Shown here in pieces: positions 1 through 6,288 of a stretch of DNA of 8,775 bases. Positions within the stretch are counted from its first letter, which is position 1. Every line of letters starts with the position of its first letter. The stretch lies in contig JAUWMD010000097.1 of assembly GCA_030613345.1 (NCBI GenBank), positions 1-8,775 of the forward strand. The letters run 5' to 3'. A model generated the notes under the pieces. It was not told the DNA's origin, ran no database searches, and was given only the letters and a program-made list of their open reading frames with translations. The DNA is from Candidatus Krumholzibacteriota bacterium (GTDB lineage: Bacteria > Krumholzibacteriota > Krumholzibacteriia > Krumholzibacteriales > Krumholzibacteriaceae). The position numbers and the translations under genes are program-made.

Positions 1-1254
1 ACCCGTTCGATAAACGATCCGTCTGTCGCGGGTAAACTGATCATGCGCAAGGGAACGAACAGCCTTGCATTCATCTCCGCATACGACGAGCACTCGGTCA
101 TCATCCTCCCCTTCGAAGAGGAAAGTGAATTTGTCGCCAACGGCAGGAGCATGTCGAACCTGCTGAGATTCCGCCATGATCTGGGCGAGGGATCGCACCT
201 CGGCATGGTCGCCACCGACAGGCGCTTCGACGGCGGAGGCTCCGGATCGCTGGCCGGGGTGGACGGACAGATCCGCCTGACACAGAGCAACTCCATCGAA
301 TTCCAGCTGATCGCGTCCCATACCGGCGAGATCAACAATTCCTCACTGACCGACAGCGCCTTCAACGAGCAGACTTTCGACGGGGGCAGGTACACCGCCG
401 CTCTCGACGGCGAGACATTCCTGGGACATGCCTTCATGGTCGAGCTCGAAAGAAGTACGGGAAACTACTGGCTCGAGGGCAGATACTGGGAACGGAGCCC
501 GACATTCCGTGCCGACAATGGATTCGAACCGCAGAATAACGACAGGGCGGCTTTCGCCCAGATAGGAGGCATCAAGAGGTACGAGGACAGCAGGATACTG
601 GAGAATATCAACGGCAACCTCCACCTCGGCAGGAAATGGAACTTCGAGAACGTACAGAAGGACGAATGGGCCAGCCTCGACCTTGAGCTGAGATTCCGTG
701 GCGCCCAGACCGGAATTCACAGCCGTTTAATGGCGAGCAACGAACTCTTCGGGGGGATACAGTTCGACGGGATCTGGCTGGCGCACACCTGTTTCCGAAC
801 ACAGCCGTGGGAAGCGCTGAGATTCGGCGCCAACTACGATTACGGGCACCGGATCGCACGGCGCGATCTCGTCATGGGCAAGGAGACTAACTACGGCGTA
901 TGGGCCGATATCAAGCCTCTAAGCCGACTGCTGATCTCGACCTCGTACTACCGGGTGTTCAGCGACGATCTCGAGACCGACGAGAGGCTCTTCTCGCAGT
1001 CGATCTTCCGCCTGCGGACCGATCTCCAGATGTCGCGCAGGTTCTCTGTCAGGCTGATCACTCAGTACAACGACAGGTACCACACGTGGGATCTCGATCC
1101 GCTGCTGACATACAGAGTCAACTCGCTGTCGGTCTTCTACATCGGCTCAACCCACCACTACCGGGAATTCGCCCTGACAGAAGGCGGCCTGGAAGACTGG
1201 CGCCTTACGGCGAGGCAGTACTTCCTCAAGTTCCAGTACCTCTTCCAGCTCTGA
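1..1254 (+). CDS. DUF5916-like outer-membrane beta-barrel protein, C-terminal part (5' end outside the window)
   Basis: The reading frame is open from the first base of the window, so this is the last 417 residues of a larger protein. The ATG at 43 has no convincing SD and is probably internal. The visible part is rich in alternating polar/aromatic strands, with phrases such as SHLGMVATDR, LAGVDGQIRL and a terminal strand ending YFLKFQYLFQL, as expected for an outer-membrane barrel that closes with its last strand. The combination (an 'FxxxRLRxDLGExSxxGMxATDR'-like start, then a Gly-Val-Asp repeat, then a C-terminal YLF strand) resembles the C-terminal DUF5916 domain, which in known proteins follows an N-terminal family-9-like carbohydrate-binding domain. 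That N-terminal domain would lie upstream, unseen. Substrate and function are unknown; polymer binding or uptake at the cell surface is an inference. No terminator is visible in the 77 bases after the stop. The family call is from memory of motifs and is moderately secure. Confidence 0.72.
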   Translation, partial: TRSINDPSVAGKLIMRKGTNSLAFISAYDEHSVIILPFEEESEFVANGRSMSNLLRFRHDLGEGSHLGMVATDRRFDGGGSGSLAGVDGQIRLTQSNSIEFQLIASHTGEINNSSLTDSAFNEQTFDGGRYTAALDGETFLGHAFMVELERSTGNYWLEGRYWERSPTFRADNGFEPQNNDRAAFAQIGGIKRYEDSRILENINGNLHLGRKWNFENVQKDEWASLDLELRFRGAQTGIHSRLMASNELFGGIQFDGIWLAHTCFRTQPWEALRFGANYDYGHRIARRDLVMGKETNYGVWADIKPLSRLLISTSYYRVFSDDLETDERLFSQSIFRLRTDLQMSRRFSVRLITQYNDRYHTWDLDPLLTYRVNSLSVFYIGSTHHYREFALTEGGLEDWRLTARQYFLKFQYLFQL

Positions 1255-1319
1255 CATAGAATATCCATCCATCCGGCCTGAAGTTCTGTGGTATGGTTCA
1301 TCCACGAAAAGCTTTATCC

Positions 1320-1329
1320 GGGGGTGATC
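1320..1329 (+). promoter_or_regulatory. Extended Shine-Dalgarno deciding the start at 1332
   Basis: GGGGGTGATC lies two bases before ATG 1332 and matches the anti-SD complement GGAGGTGATC with one mismatch. It selects this ATG over the in-frame ATG at 1293, which would put 13 unrelated residues ahead of the Tat signal. Confidence 0.7.
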
Positions 1330-1331
1330 AT

Positions 1332-2531
1332 ATGAAAAAGACCCGCCGCGAATTTCTGAAATCGGGCCTGGCATGCGTGACCGCCGCGGCCCTGCCTTCC
1401 TGCTCAAACGACGAGACCGGCAGCAAGCGAGGGAAAACAGCTATTAAATATCCTCTCGTCAAACGCACGCTGGGAAAGACCGGTATCGAGATACCGATAA
1501 TCAGCATGGGCGCCCTCTCCCGGGACAAATCGCTCTACTACGCGGCGATGGAATCGGGGATAACGCTGCTCGACGCCGATCATCAGTACAAACGCGGGAA
1601 ACATGAGAAACTCATCGGACAGGTGATTAAAAACCGCCCCCGCGACTCGATGGTCGTCTCGACGAGGATAAACATCAGTACTGACAGACGGACAGGCATG
1701 TATCCCGTGGGAACAAAGGGAGAAGAGTTCCTGAAGCCTTTTGAGAAGTGCATCTCCAATCTCGACGTCGATTATCTTGATATCCTCTCCCTCCACAGCG
1801 TGATGAGCGCAGAGGAGGCCACCTACCCCCCGGCCCTCGAGACTTTCCAAAAACTCAAAACGTCAGGCAGGACAAGATTCCTCGGCGTCTCCGTCCACGG
1901 GTACGAGCCCGATGTCATCAGGGCCGTCGTGGACTGCGGCGTCTACGATGTTATATTCATCTCGTACAACTTCAAGCAGCGCCACAGGGAGGAGATCAGG
2001 AAGGCGATCGCATATGCCGCCGGCGCGGGGCTCGGAATCATCGCGATGAAGACCCAGGCCGGGGCGTTTCTCGACAGAGAACGTACGAAACCTGTCAATC
2101 ACCGGGCGGCGGTCAAATGGGTCCTTAACGACACAAACGTCCATACCGTCATTCCAGGATTCAACAATATCGAACAGATGAATATGTTCCTCTCGGTCAT
2201 GAACGATCTGGAACTGACCCCCGAAGAGCAGGCAGACCTCGCCTCTGCAGGACTTCAGGAAGGTCTGTACTGCCAGCAGTGCGGCGAATGCGTCGGGCAG
2301 TGCCCGAATGGCGTGGAAATACCATCATACATGCGCGCTTACATGTACGCCTACGGCTACAGGAATCCCGGACAGGCCAGGGAGACCATCGGCGGGATGT
2401 CTCCCGCCATCCCACCTTGCGAACGATGTCCGGAGTGCTCTGTCACCTGCAGGATGGGATTCGACGTCAGGGACCGCGTCCTCGACATCGCGCGTTTGCG
2501 AGACGTTCCCGAGGATTTTCTGCCAGTCTAG
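1332..2531 (+). CDS. Tat-exported aldo/keto reductase with C-terminal 2x[4Fe-4S] ferredoxin-type domain
   Basis: A 399-residue protein. Residues 1-24 form a twin-arginine signal (TRREFLKSG at 4-12) with a short hydrophobic stretch ending LPSC. C24 could be a lipobox cysteine, though Pro at -2 is unusual. Residues about 43-295 are an aldo/keto reductase TIM barrel: D81 and Y86 fit the catalytic Asp and Tyr, and H155 (ILSLHS) the catalytic His. The catalytic Lys, expected about 25 residues after the Tyr in a 'TK' motif, is replaced by R112 (STRIN). Residues 314-324 and 363-373 are two C-x2-C-x2-C-x3-C motifs (C314/317/320/324 and C363/366/369/373), the first followed by Pro as in ferredoxins, so two 4Fe-4S clusters are likely. 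Tat export fits a protein folded around metal clusters. The physiological substrate is unknown. The EamA-type gene follows 33 bases downstream and may be co-transcribed. The family call is secure; the enzyme activity is not. Confidence 0.9.
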   Translation: MKKTRREFLKSGLACVTAAALPSCSNDETGSKRGKTAIKYPLVKRTLGKTGIEIPIISMGALSRDKSLYYAAMESGITLLDADHQYKRGKHEKLIGQVIKNRPRDSMVVSTRINISTDRRTGMYPVGTKGEEFLKPFEKCISNLDVDYLDILSLHSVMSAEEATYPPALETFQKLKTSGRTRFLGVSVHGYEPDVIRAVVDCGVYDVIFISYNFKQRHREEIRKAIAYAAGAGLGIIAMKTQAGAFLDRERTKPVNHRAAVKWVLNDTNVHTVIPGFNNIEQMNMFLSVMNDLELTPEEQADLASAGLQEGLYCQQCGECVGQCPNGVEIPSYMRAYMYAYGYRNPGQARETIGGMSPAIPPCERCPECSVTCRMGFDVRDRVLDIARLRDVPEDFLPV

Positions 2532-2564
2532 AATCACGATCGAGACATTAATCGAAAGGTGATC

Positions 2565-3002
2565 ATGCGTTCTGAAGTCTGGGCACTGTTGACCGCCGCC
2601 TGCTGGGCGGTCGGATCTCTTCTCGAGAAGCGCGGAGTGAAGCTCGGAGGCCTTTCTCCCGTGATGGGAACGGCGATCCGCACGACGTCCTCCCTCCTGC
2701 TTCTCTCTTTCCTCTCGTATCCCTTCTGGCACCAGCTGAAGACCGCCGGACCGAAATCGATATCCCTGATAGCGGTGGGCGGGGGATTACTCTCGGGGTG
2801 CCTGGGGATCATCTTTCTCTATGCCGGCCTGAAGAACGGAAGCCTCTCTACCGTGATGACGATCGCCTTCTGCTTCGCGCCTGTGCTGGGAGCTGTACTC
2901 GGCTATTTCTTTCTGAACGAGAGACTGTCGCCTATCCAGATGACAGGAATCGCATTGTGCGTCATTGGCGCCGCGATGACGGTATATTTCAGGGGGAATT
3001 GA
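2565..3002 (+). CDS. Half-size EamA/DMT-type membrane protein
   Basis: A 145-residue, very hydrophobic protein with about five predicted membrane segments: roughly residues 3-20, 31-52, 66-86, 92-112 and 121-140. The last two segments are separated by FLNERLSPIQMTG, the classic EamA signature at the end of a repeat (a 'xxxExxxxxQxxGxxLIxxG' pattern). Full EamA drug/metabolite transporters have ten segments in two repeats. This is one repeat, so it would have to act as a dimer, as small members of the superfamily do. Start choice: AAAGG at 2555-2559, followed by TGATC, sits five bases before ATG 2565; the GTG at 2559 lies inside that SD and is rejected. The gene is 33 bases behind the reductase gene, suggesting one transcript. 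Its 3' end overlaps the 3' end of the opposing gene by 14 bases. The substrate cannot be told from sequence. Confidence 0.85.
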   Translation: MRSEVWALLTAACWAVGSLLEKRGVKLGGLSPVMGTAIRTTSSLLLLSFLSYPFWHQLKTAGPKSISLIAVGGGLLSGCLGIIFLYAGLKNGSLSTVMTIAFCFAPVLGAVLGYFFLNERLSPIQMTGIALCVIGAAMTVYFRGN

Positions 3003-3450
3003 AACGGTTCCCGCGTTCCGGCTCCAGACGTATCTGCAGGTTCCATCTCTCGTCGTCGGCCTTGATCCCACCGCCGTACAGGGCGCCGAACGCCGCCATG
3101 GCGCCCGCTATATACCACGATGTCCCCTCGTCCCACGCACCGGCCATCTCCCCGAATGCGCCCGCCATGAATCCGGCCGTCGCTCCGATTCCCGCACCCT
3201 TTATAGTGCAGCGCATGCGCGAAAGGCGATAGGCCTCGAATCCGGAGAGGTTCGGTGTCTGCGGTGCAGCGAGCGTCGAGAGGGAATAATTGATATTCGT
3301 ATGGTAATAGTGCTCCGGCAGGGTCAGGCATGAGGGCCTGGGTTTCACGATGATCGTATCTACATTGGCGCTGCCTGAGATCCGCTGTCCTGTGGCCGAC
3401 AAGGGCAGGCTCACTGACAATAGAAAAAGAATGGCTGCGACCCTGTGCAT
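2989..3450 (-). CDS. Small secreted or membrane-anchored protein with glycine-zipper-like segment
   Basis: A 153-residue protein I cannot name. Residues 1-21 are a signal peptide (hydrophobic core AAILFLLSVSLPLS, probable cleavage near SATG-Q). After a polar middle part, residues about 84-128 are rich in small residues spaced as in glycine zippers (GAGIGATAGFMAGAFG, then IAGAMAAFGALYGGG), which can pack as one or two membrane helices; a charged tail with several Arg follows. Such an arrangement is seen in small envelope lipoproteins and porin-like assembly proteins, but no family is assigned. Support for a real gene: the start has GAGGT at 3458-3462, eight to nine bases ahead; an excellent sigma70-like promoter lies just upstream; and the frame runs the full length with a sensible signal peptide. 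The gene is transcribed divergently from the TPR gene and overlaps the EamA-type gene tail to tail. Confidence 0.72.
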   Translation of the reverse strand: MHRVAAILFLLSVSLPLSATGQRISGSANVDTIIVKPRPSCLTLPEHYYHTNINYSLSTLAAPQTPNLSGFEAYRLSRMRCTIKGAGIGATAGFMAGAFGEMAGAWDEGTSWYIAGAMAAFGALYGGGIKADDERWNLQIRLEPERGNRFNSP

Positions 3451-3477
3451 ATACGATACCTCACTTATTCAACGCTG

Positions 3478-3506
3478 ATTATCACATATCCCCGTAGGGG
3501 TCTCAA
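3478..3506 (-). promoter_or_regulatory. Sigma70-like promoter for the minus-strand small protein
   Basis: Read on the minus strand: -35 TTGAGA (3506-3501, 5 of 6 consensus), a 17-base spacer, and -10 GATAAT (3483-3478, 5 of 6), preceded by TGT as in an extended -10. Transcription would start near 3471, giving a leader of about 20 bases that just contains the SD at 3458-3462. The spacer begins with the palindrome CCCCTACGGGG directly against the -35, a possible operator. Confidence 0.6.
3490..3500. repeat. Short inverted repeat CCCC-GTA-GGGG
   Basis: A perfect 4-base-arm palindrome inside the spacer of the minus-strand promoter, adjacent to its -35. It could be a regulator half-site pair. It is too short to exclude chance in GC-rich DNA. 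Confidence 0.3.
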
Positions 3507-3529
3507 GCTCCGACTTTACCTGTTTTCTG

Positions 3530-3558
3530 TTGTAGACGAAGTCATTTGTCCGGATAAT
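3530..3558 (+). promoter_or_regulatory. Sigma70-like promoter for the TPR gene
   Basis: -35 TTGTAG (3530-3535, 3 of 6), a 17-base spacer and -10 GATAAT (3553-3558, 5 of 6). The expected transcript start is near 3565, giving a leader of about 36 bases to GTG 3601. It shares its -10 hexamer with the divergent promoter. The -35 is weak, so confidence is moderate. Confidence 0.5.
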
Positions 3559-3591
3559 AGCCTTATGAAAGTATGAACGTCTCAGGGATAT

Positions 3592-3595
3592 GGAG
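3592..3595 (+). promoter_or_regulatory. Shine-Dalgarno favouring the GTG start at 3601
   Basis: GGAG (within TGGAGA) sits five bases before GTG 3601. The alternative in-frame ATG at 3625 has only CCGGGC ahead of it. The GTG start adds eight residues in front of the signal peptide. Confidence 0.5.
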
Positions 3596-3600
3596 ATTCC

Positions 3601-4986
3601 GTGATACATATAGCCGGGCATTCGATGAAAACGCCCTCCCGTATACTGATAATACTGCTGCTGGCCGTGTCCATAAGTTTCCCGGCAGGATCCGCTGAAG
3701 AAGAATGGGAACGGCTCACGGCCGAATCTTTCGAACTCTTCCGCCAGAAACGATATGATGATGCGATACGGGTCTCCAGGGAGGCTCTCACAGCCACCGA
3801 GACAGCCTTTGGTCCACATCACCCGAATGTCGCCAAGTCTATGAACAATCTCGGAGCGATGCTCTCGAAGCATGGCGACAGAGCCGAAGCGGAACGTCTG
3901 CTCACCGTCGCTCTCGATATTCTCGAGGAGTCCCTTGGAAAAAACAACCCCGGCACGGCTTCCACCCTCAACAATCTCGCCGAGCTCTATTCCGACCAGG
4001 GGAAACACGAAGAGGCTGAACCGCTCTGCCTGAGAGCGCTCTCGATCAGGGAAAAGAAACCGGGTGAAGATCACATGGACCTGATCACAAGTCTTGATAA
4101 CACGGCGGCCCTGTATGTGAGAATGGACAGGTTCCGTGACGCCGAAACGCTCTATTCCAGGGTCATGGAACTGAGGGTAAAGTATCTGGGAAAGGACCAT
4201 CCCGATACGAAAGCAACAACGAATAATCTTACTGCGTTGTTTATCCGTGAAGGGAATCTATACAAGAGTCAGGATAGACTCGATGAGGCTGTGGCAGCCT
4301 ACGATAAAGCTCTGGACATAATGAAGGGCTCCCCCCACCCCGAGCCTGCTGAAATCGCCTCCCTGGTCGAGACACTTGCCGTCCTGAGTGTCCGGACAAA
4401 CAACCTCGAGGATGCGATCTCCTTTTATGAAGACCTCACCGGCTATAACACCGGACTGCACGGGATACGTTCCATGGAATACGCGCGGTCGACAAGGGAT
4501 CTCGCACGGGTTTACATCAGGATGGAACAATACGAGCAGGCCGTCTCCCTGTATGAAACAGTTGTAGAGATCCAGAGTGAAAGACTCGACGACGACGACC
4601 CGGAACTCATCAAATCGATGAAGGAACAGGCAGCGGCCATGACATCCCTGGCGAAGGATCGTCTCGAGTCCGGAAAGACCGCGGAGGCTGTGCCGCTCTT
4701 CGCAGAAGCACTGGAGATCAGGGAAAAGACAGGCGGCACGGATGACCCGATCCAGGCGATAAGGATGAACAATCTCGCCGGCCTGCTCGTTGACCTGGAA
4801 AGGTACGAAGAGGCGGAACAGCTCTATTCCCGAGCCCTCGATATCCTGAAGAGAACTCGCGACAAGGGACACTCCGACATCATCATCGTACTCGAGAACA
4901 TGAAGCAGATGTACGGTCTTACGGGAGAACAGGATAAGGCGGCCGCGGTGGACAGCCTGTTGACCGGGACCCCGGACAACCCCTGA
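3601..4986 (+). CDS. Exported TPR-repeat protein (kinesin-light-chain-type repeats)
   Basis: A 461-residue protein from GTG 3601 (453 from ATG 3625). A signal peptide covers residues 1 to about 32 (hydrophobic core RILIILLLAVSISF, cleavage near GSA-EEE), placing it in the periplasm or envelope. The rest is almost wholly TPR. The first repeats, beginning near residues 35, 77, 119, 161 and 203, keep a 42-residue period from 77 on, with the kinesin-light-chain pattern 'HPxxAxSxNNLGxxxxxxGxxxEAExLxxxALxI' (for example GPHHPNVAKSMNNLG, STLNNLAELYSDQGKHEEAE). Less regular repeats follow near 217, 251, 293, 341, 387 and 427, about ten in all. There is no enzymatic domain, so it is probably a protein-protein scaffold; partners are unknown. 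It is monocistronic as far as can be seen: its own promoter lies upstream, and 137 bases without a clear hairpin separate it from the thiolase-like operon. Confidence 0.88.
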   Translation: MIHIAGHSMKTPSRILIILLLAVSISFPAGSAEEEWERLTAESFELFRQKRYDDAIRVSREALTATETAFGPHHPNVAKSMNNLGAMLSKHGDRAEAERLLTVALDILEESLGKNNPGTASTLNNLAELYSDQGKHEEAEPLCLRALSIREKKPGEDHMDLITSLDNTAALYVRMDRFRDAETLYSRVMELRVKYLGKDHPDTKATTNNLTALFIREGNLYKSQDRLDEAVAAYDKALDIMKGSPHPEPAEIASLVETLAVLSVRTNNLEDAISFYEDLTGYNTGLHGIRSMEYARSTRDLARVYIRMEQYEQAVSLYETVVEIQSERLDDDDPELIKSMKEQAAAMTSLAKDRLESGKTAEAVPLFAEALEIREKTGGTDDPIQAIRMNNLAGLLVDLERYEEAEQLYSRALDILKRTRDKGHSDIIIVLENMKQMYGLTGEQDKAAAVDSLLTGTPDNP

Positions 4987-5123
4987 CCTATCCCTGCACC
5001 CCCCGAAATTCCTGTTGCACCCTGGCGGCTTTTCTGAGACAATCCGCAGGCACAATTACCTGTTTCTATAAGTGAATAAACGTTTTCGGGACTCTCCACT
5101 TCAATGGATAGCGAGGTGAAGGA

Positions 5124-6275
5124 ATGATCAAACGAGTCGCTATTGTCGGCATCGGGACAACGGGATTCCGTCCTGTCACGCCCGATGTCTCATTTCGCGA
5201 ACTGATCTTTGAGGCTGCCCGCAAGGCCTACACAGATGCAGGGATGGAACCGAGCGAGATCGACGGGTTCATCACAACGGCGGAGGACTTCATGGAAGGG
5301 TACTCGATCGCCGATGAATACTGTCCCGACCAGATCGGAGCGGTCCTCAAGCCGACGCAGACGATCCCGGGCGATTTCATCCAGGGAATGGCAACCGGCT
5401 ACATGATGATCATGACCGGAGCGTACAGGACGATCGCGATCGAGGCGCACAGCAAGGCTTCCAACATGAAAAACATCAGTGAGCTGATGGGATTCGCGCA
5501 GGATCCGGTCTACAACCGTCCTCTGCGAGAGACCCCGCACGCTGTGGCCGGTCTCGAGATGACGAGATATCTCTTCGAGTCGGCCGCCTCTTCCGAACAG
5601 TGCGCGCAGGTAGTGGTGAAGAACAAAATGAACGCGATGCGCAATCCTTACGCCGCGTTCGGCGCCGAGATCACCGAGGGTGACGTCCTCGCATCAGAGC
5701 CTGTCTCCCTCCCGCTGCACCGTCTCGACATCGCTCCCCACGCCGACGGGGCCGTCGTAGCGGTCCTGGCCGATGAAGATACGGCGAACACTCTCTGCGA
5801 GACGCCGATCTGGATCGAGGGGATCGGCTGGTCTACCGACACGCCTACCCTCGAGATGCGCGACTGGGGAGAGGCGGCATACGCCCGCCTCTCCGCTGAG
5901 ATGGCCTACAGGATGGCCGGTATCGAGAATCCGGCCGCGCTGATCGATTTCGCCGAGATATGCGACGAATACTCCTACAAGGAGCTCCAGCATATGGAAG
6001 CGCTGAAGCTCTGCATGCCCGGCGAGGCGGCCTACATGCTCGAGAGCGGGGCCACTTCGTACCAGGGCGAACTTCCCATTAACATATCAGGCGGCGCGCG
6101 CGGCGTCGGGCACCTCTTCGAGGCATCCGGCGCTCACAAGATACTCGAGCTCGTCGAGCAGCTTCGCGGCCATGCAGGCGCCAGGCAGATCCCCGACGTC
6201 AACGTCGGGCTGGCCCAGGTCTGGCGCGGTGTACCGACAGCCACCGGGGCGGTCGCCATCCTTTCGAACATGTAG
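5124..6275 (+). CDS. Thiolase-fold protein 1 (SCP-x type), no nucleophilic cysteine
   Basis: A 383-residue protein of usual length for SCP-x-type thiolases. The N-terminal MIKRVAIVGIGTTGF and the C-terminal half (KELQHMEALKLC at 286-297, NISGG at 320-324, QLRGHAGARQIP at 346-357) follow the family closely. Catalytic positions differ. The loop that normally carries the acyl-accepting Cys (around residues 81-88, PGDFIQG, about 17 residues before T98-G99) has no Cys. The HDCF motif reads C280-D281-E282-Y283. The GHP His is kept as H330, but Pro is replaced by Leu (GHLFEASG). Ordinary thiolysis or Claisen condensation by a Cys-acyl intermediate is therefore unlikely. SD: GAGG at 5113-5116, seven bases before ATG 5124. 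It is the first gene of a four-gene operon; its stop overlaps the SD of the next gene. A cytosolic acyl-CoA role is inferred from the fold; substrate unknown. Confidence 0.9.
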   Translation: MIKRVAIVGIGTTGFRPVTPDVSFRELIFEAARKAYTDAGMEPSEIDGFITTAEDFMEGYSIADEYCPDQIGAVLKPTQTIPGDFIQGMATGYMMIMTGAYRTIAIEAHSKASNMKNISELMGFAQDPVYNRPLRETPHAVAGLEMTRYLFESAASSEQCAQVVVKNKMNAMRNPYAAFGAEITEGDVLASEPVSLPLHRLDIAPHADGAVVAVLADEDTANTLCETPIWIEGIGWSTDTPTLEMRDWGEAAYARLSAEMAYRMAGIENPAALIDFAEICDEYSYKELQHMEALKLCMPGEAAYMLESGATSYQGELPINISGGARGVGHLFEASGAHKILELVEQLRGHAGARQIPDVNVGLAQVWRGVPTATGAVAILSNM

Positions 6276-6280
6276 GAGGT
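6273..6280 (+). promoter_or_regulatory. Shine-Dalgarno overlapping the upstream stop codon
   Basis: TAGGAGGT contains the stop TAG of thiolase-fold protein 1 and a full GGAGG for the next gene, eight bases before ATG 6289. It favours ATG 6289 over the ATG at 6295 and over upstream in-frame starts that would overlap the previous gene, and it suggests translational coupling. Confidence 0.7.
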
Positions 6281-6288
6281 CTTTTGCG

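Noticed and set aside
1293..1331. Upstream in-frame ATG for the aldo/keto reductase
   Set aside because: It would place 13 residues before the Tat signal and lacks an SD. ATG 1332 has an almost perfect extended SD.
3469..5055. Long minus-strand frames (3469-4200, 4258-5055) opposite the TPR gene
   Set aside because: They shadow a strongly patterned TPR protein with a 42-residue period, and no motif is seen in them.
5067..5072. TATAAG as a -10 box for the thiolase-like operon
   Set aside because: The position 17 bases upstream (CCGCAG) does not resemble a -35. A promoter in the 4987-5123 gap is likely but not identifiable with confidence.
6172..6288. N-terminal extension of thiolase-fold protein 2 inside the previous gene
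   Set aside because: The added residues are Arg/Pro/Ser-rich out-of-frame sequence of the previous gene. ATG 6289 has GGAGG eight bases ahead and gives the usual thiolase N-terminus.
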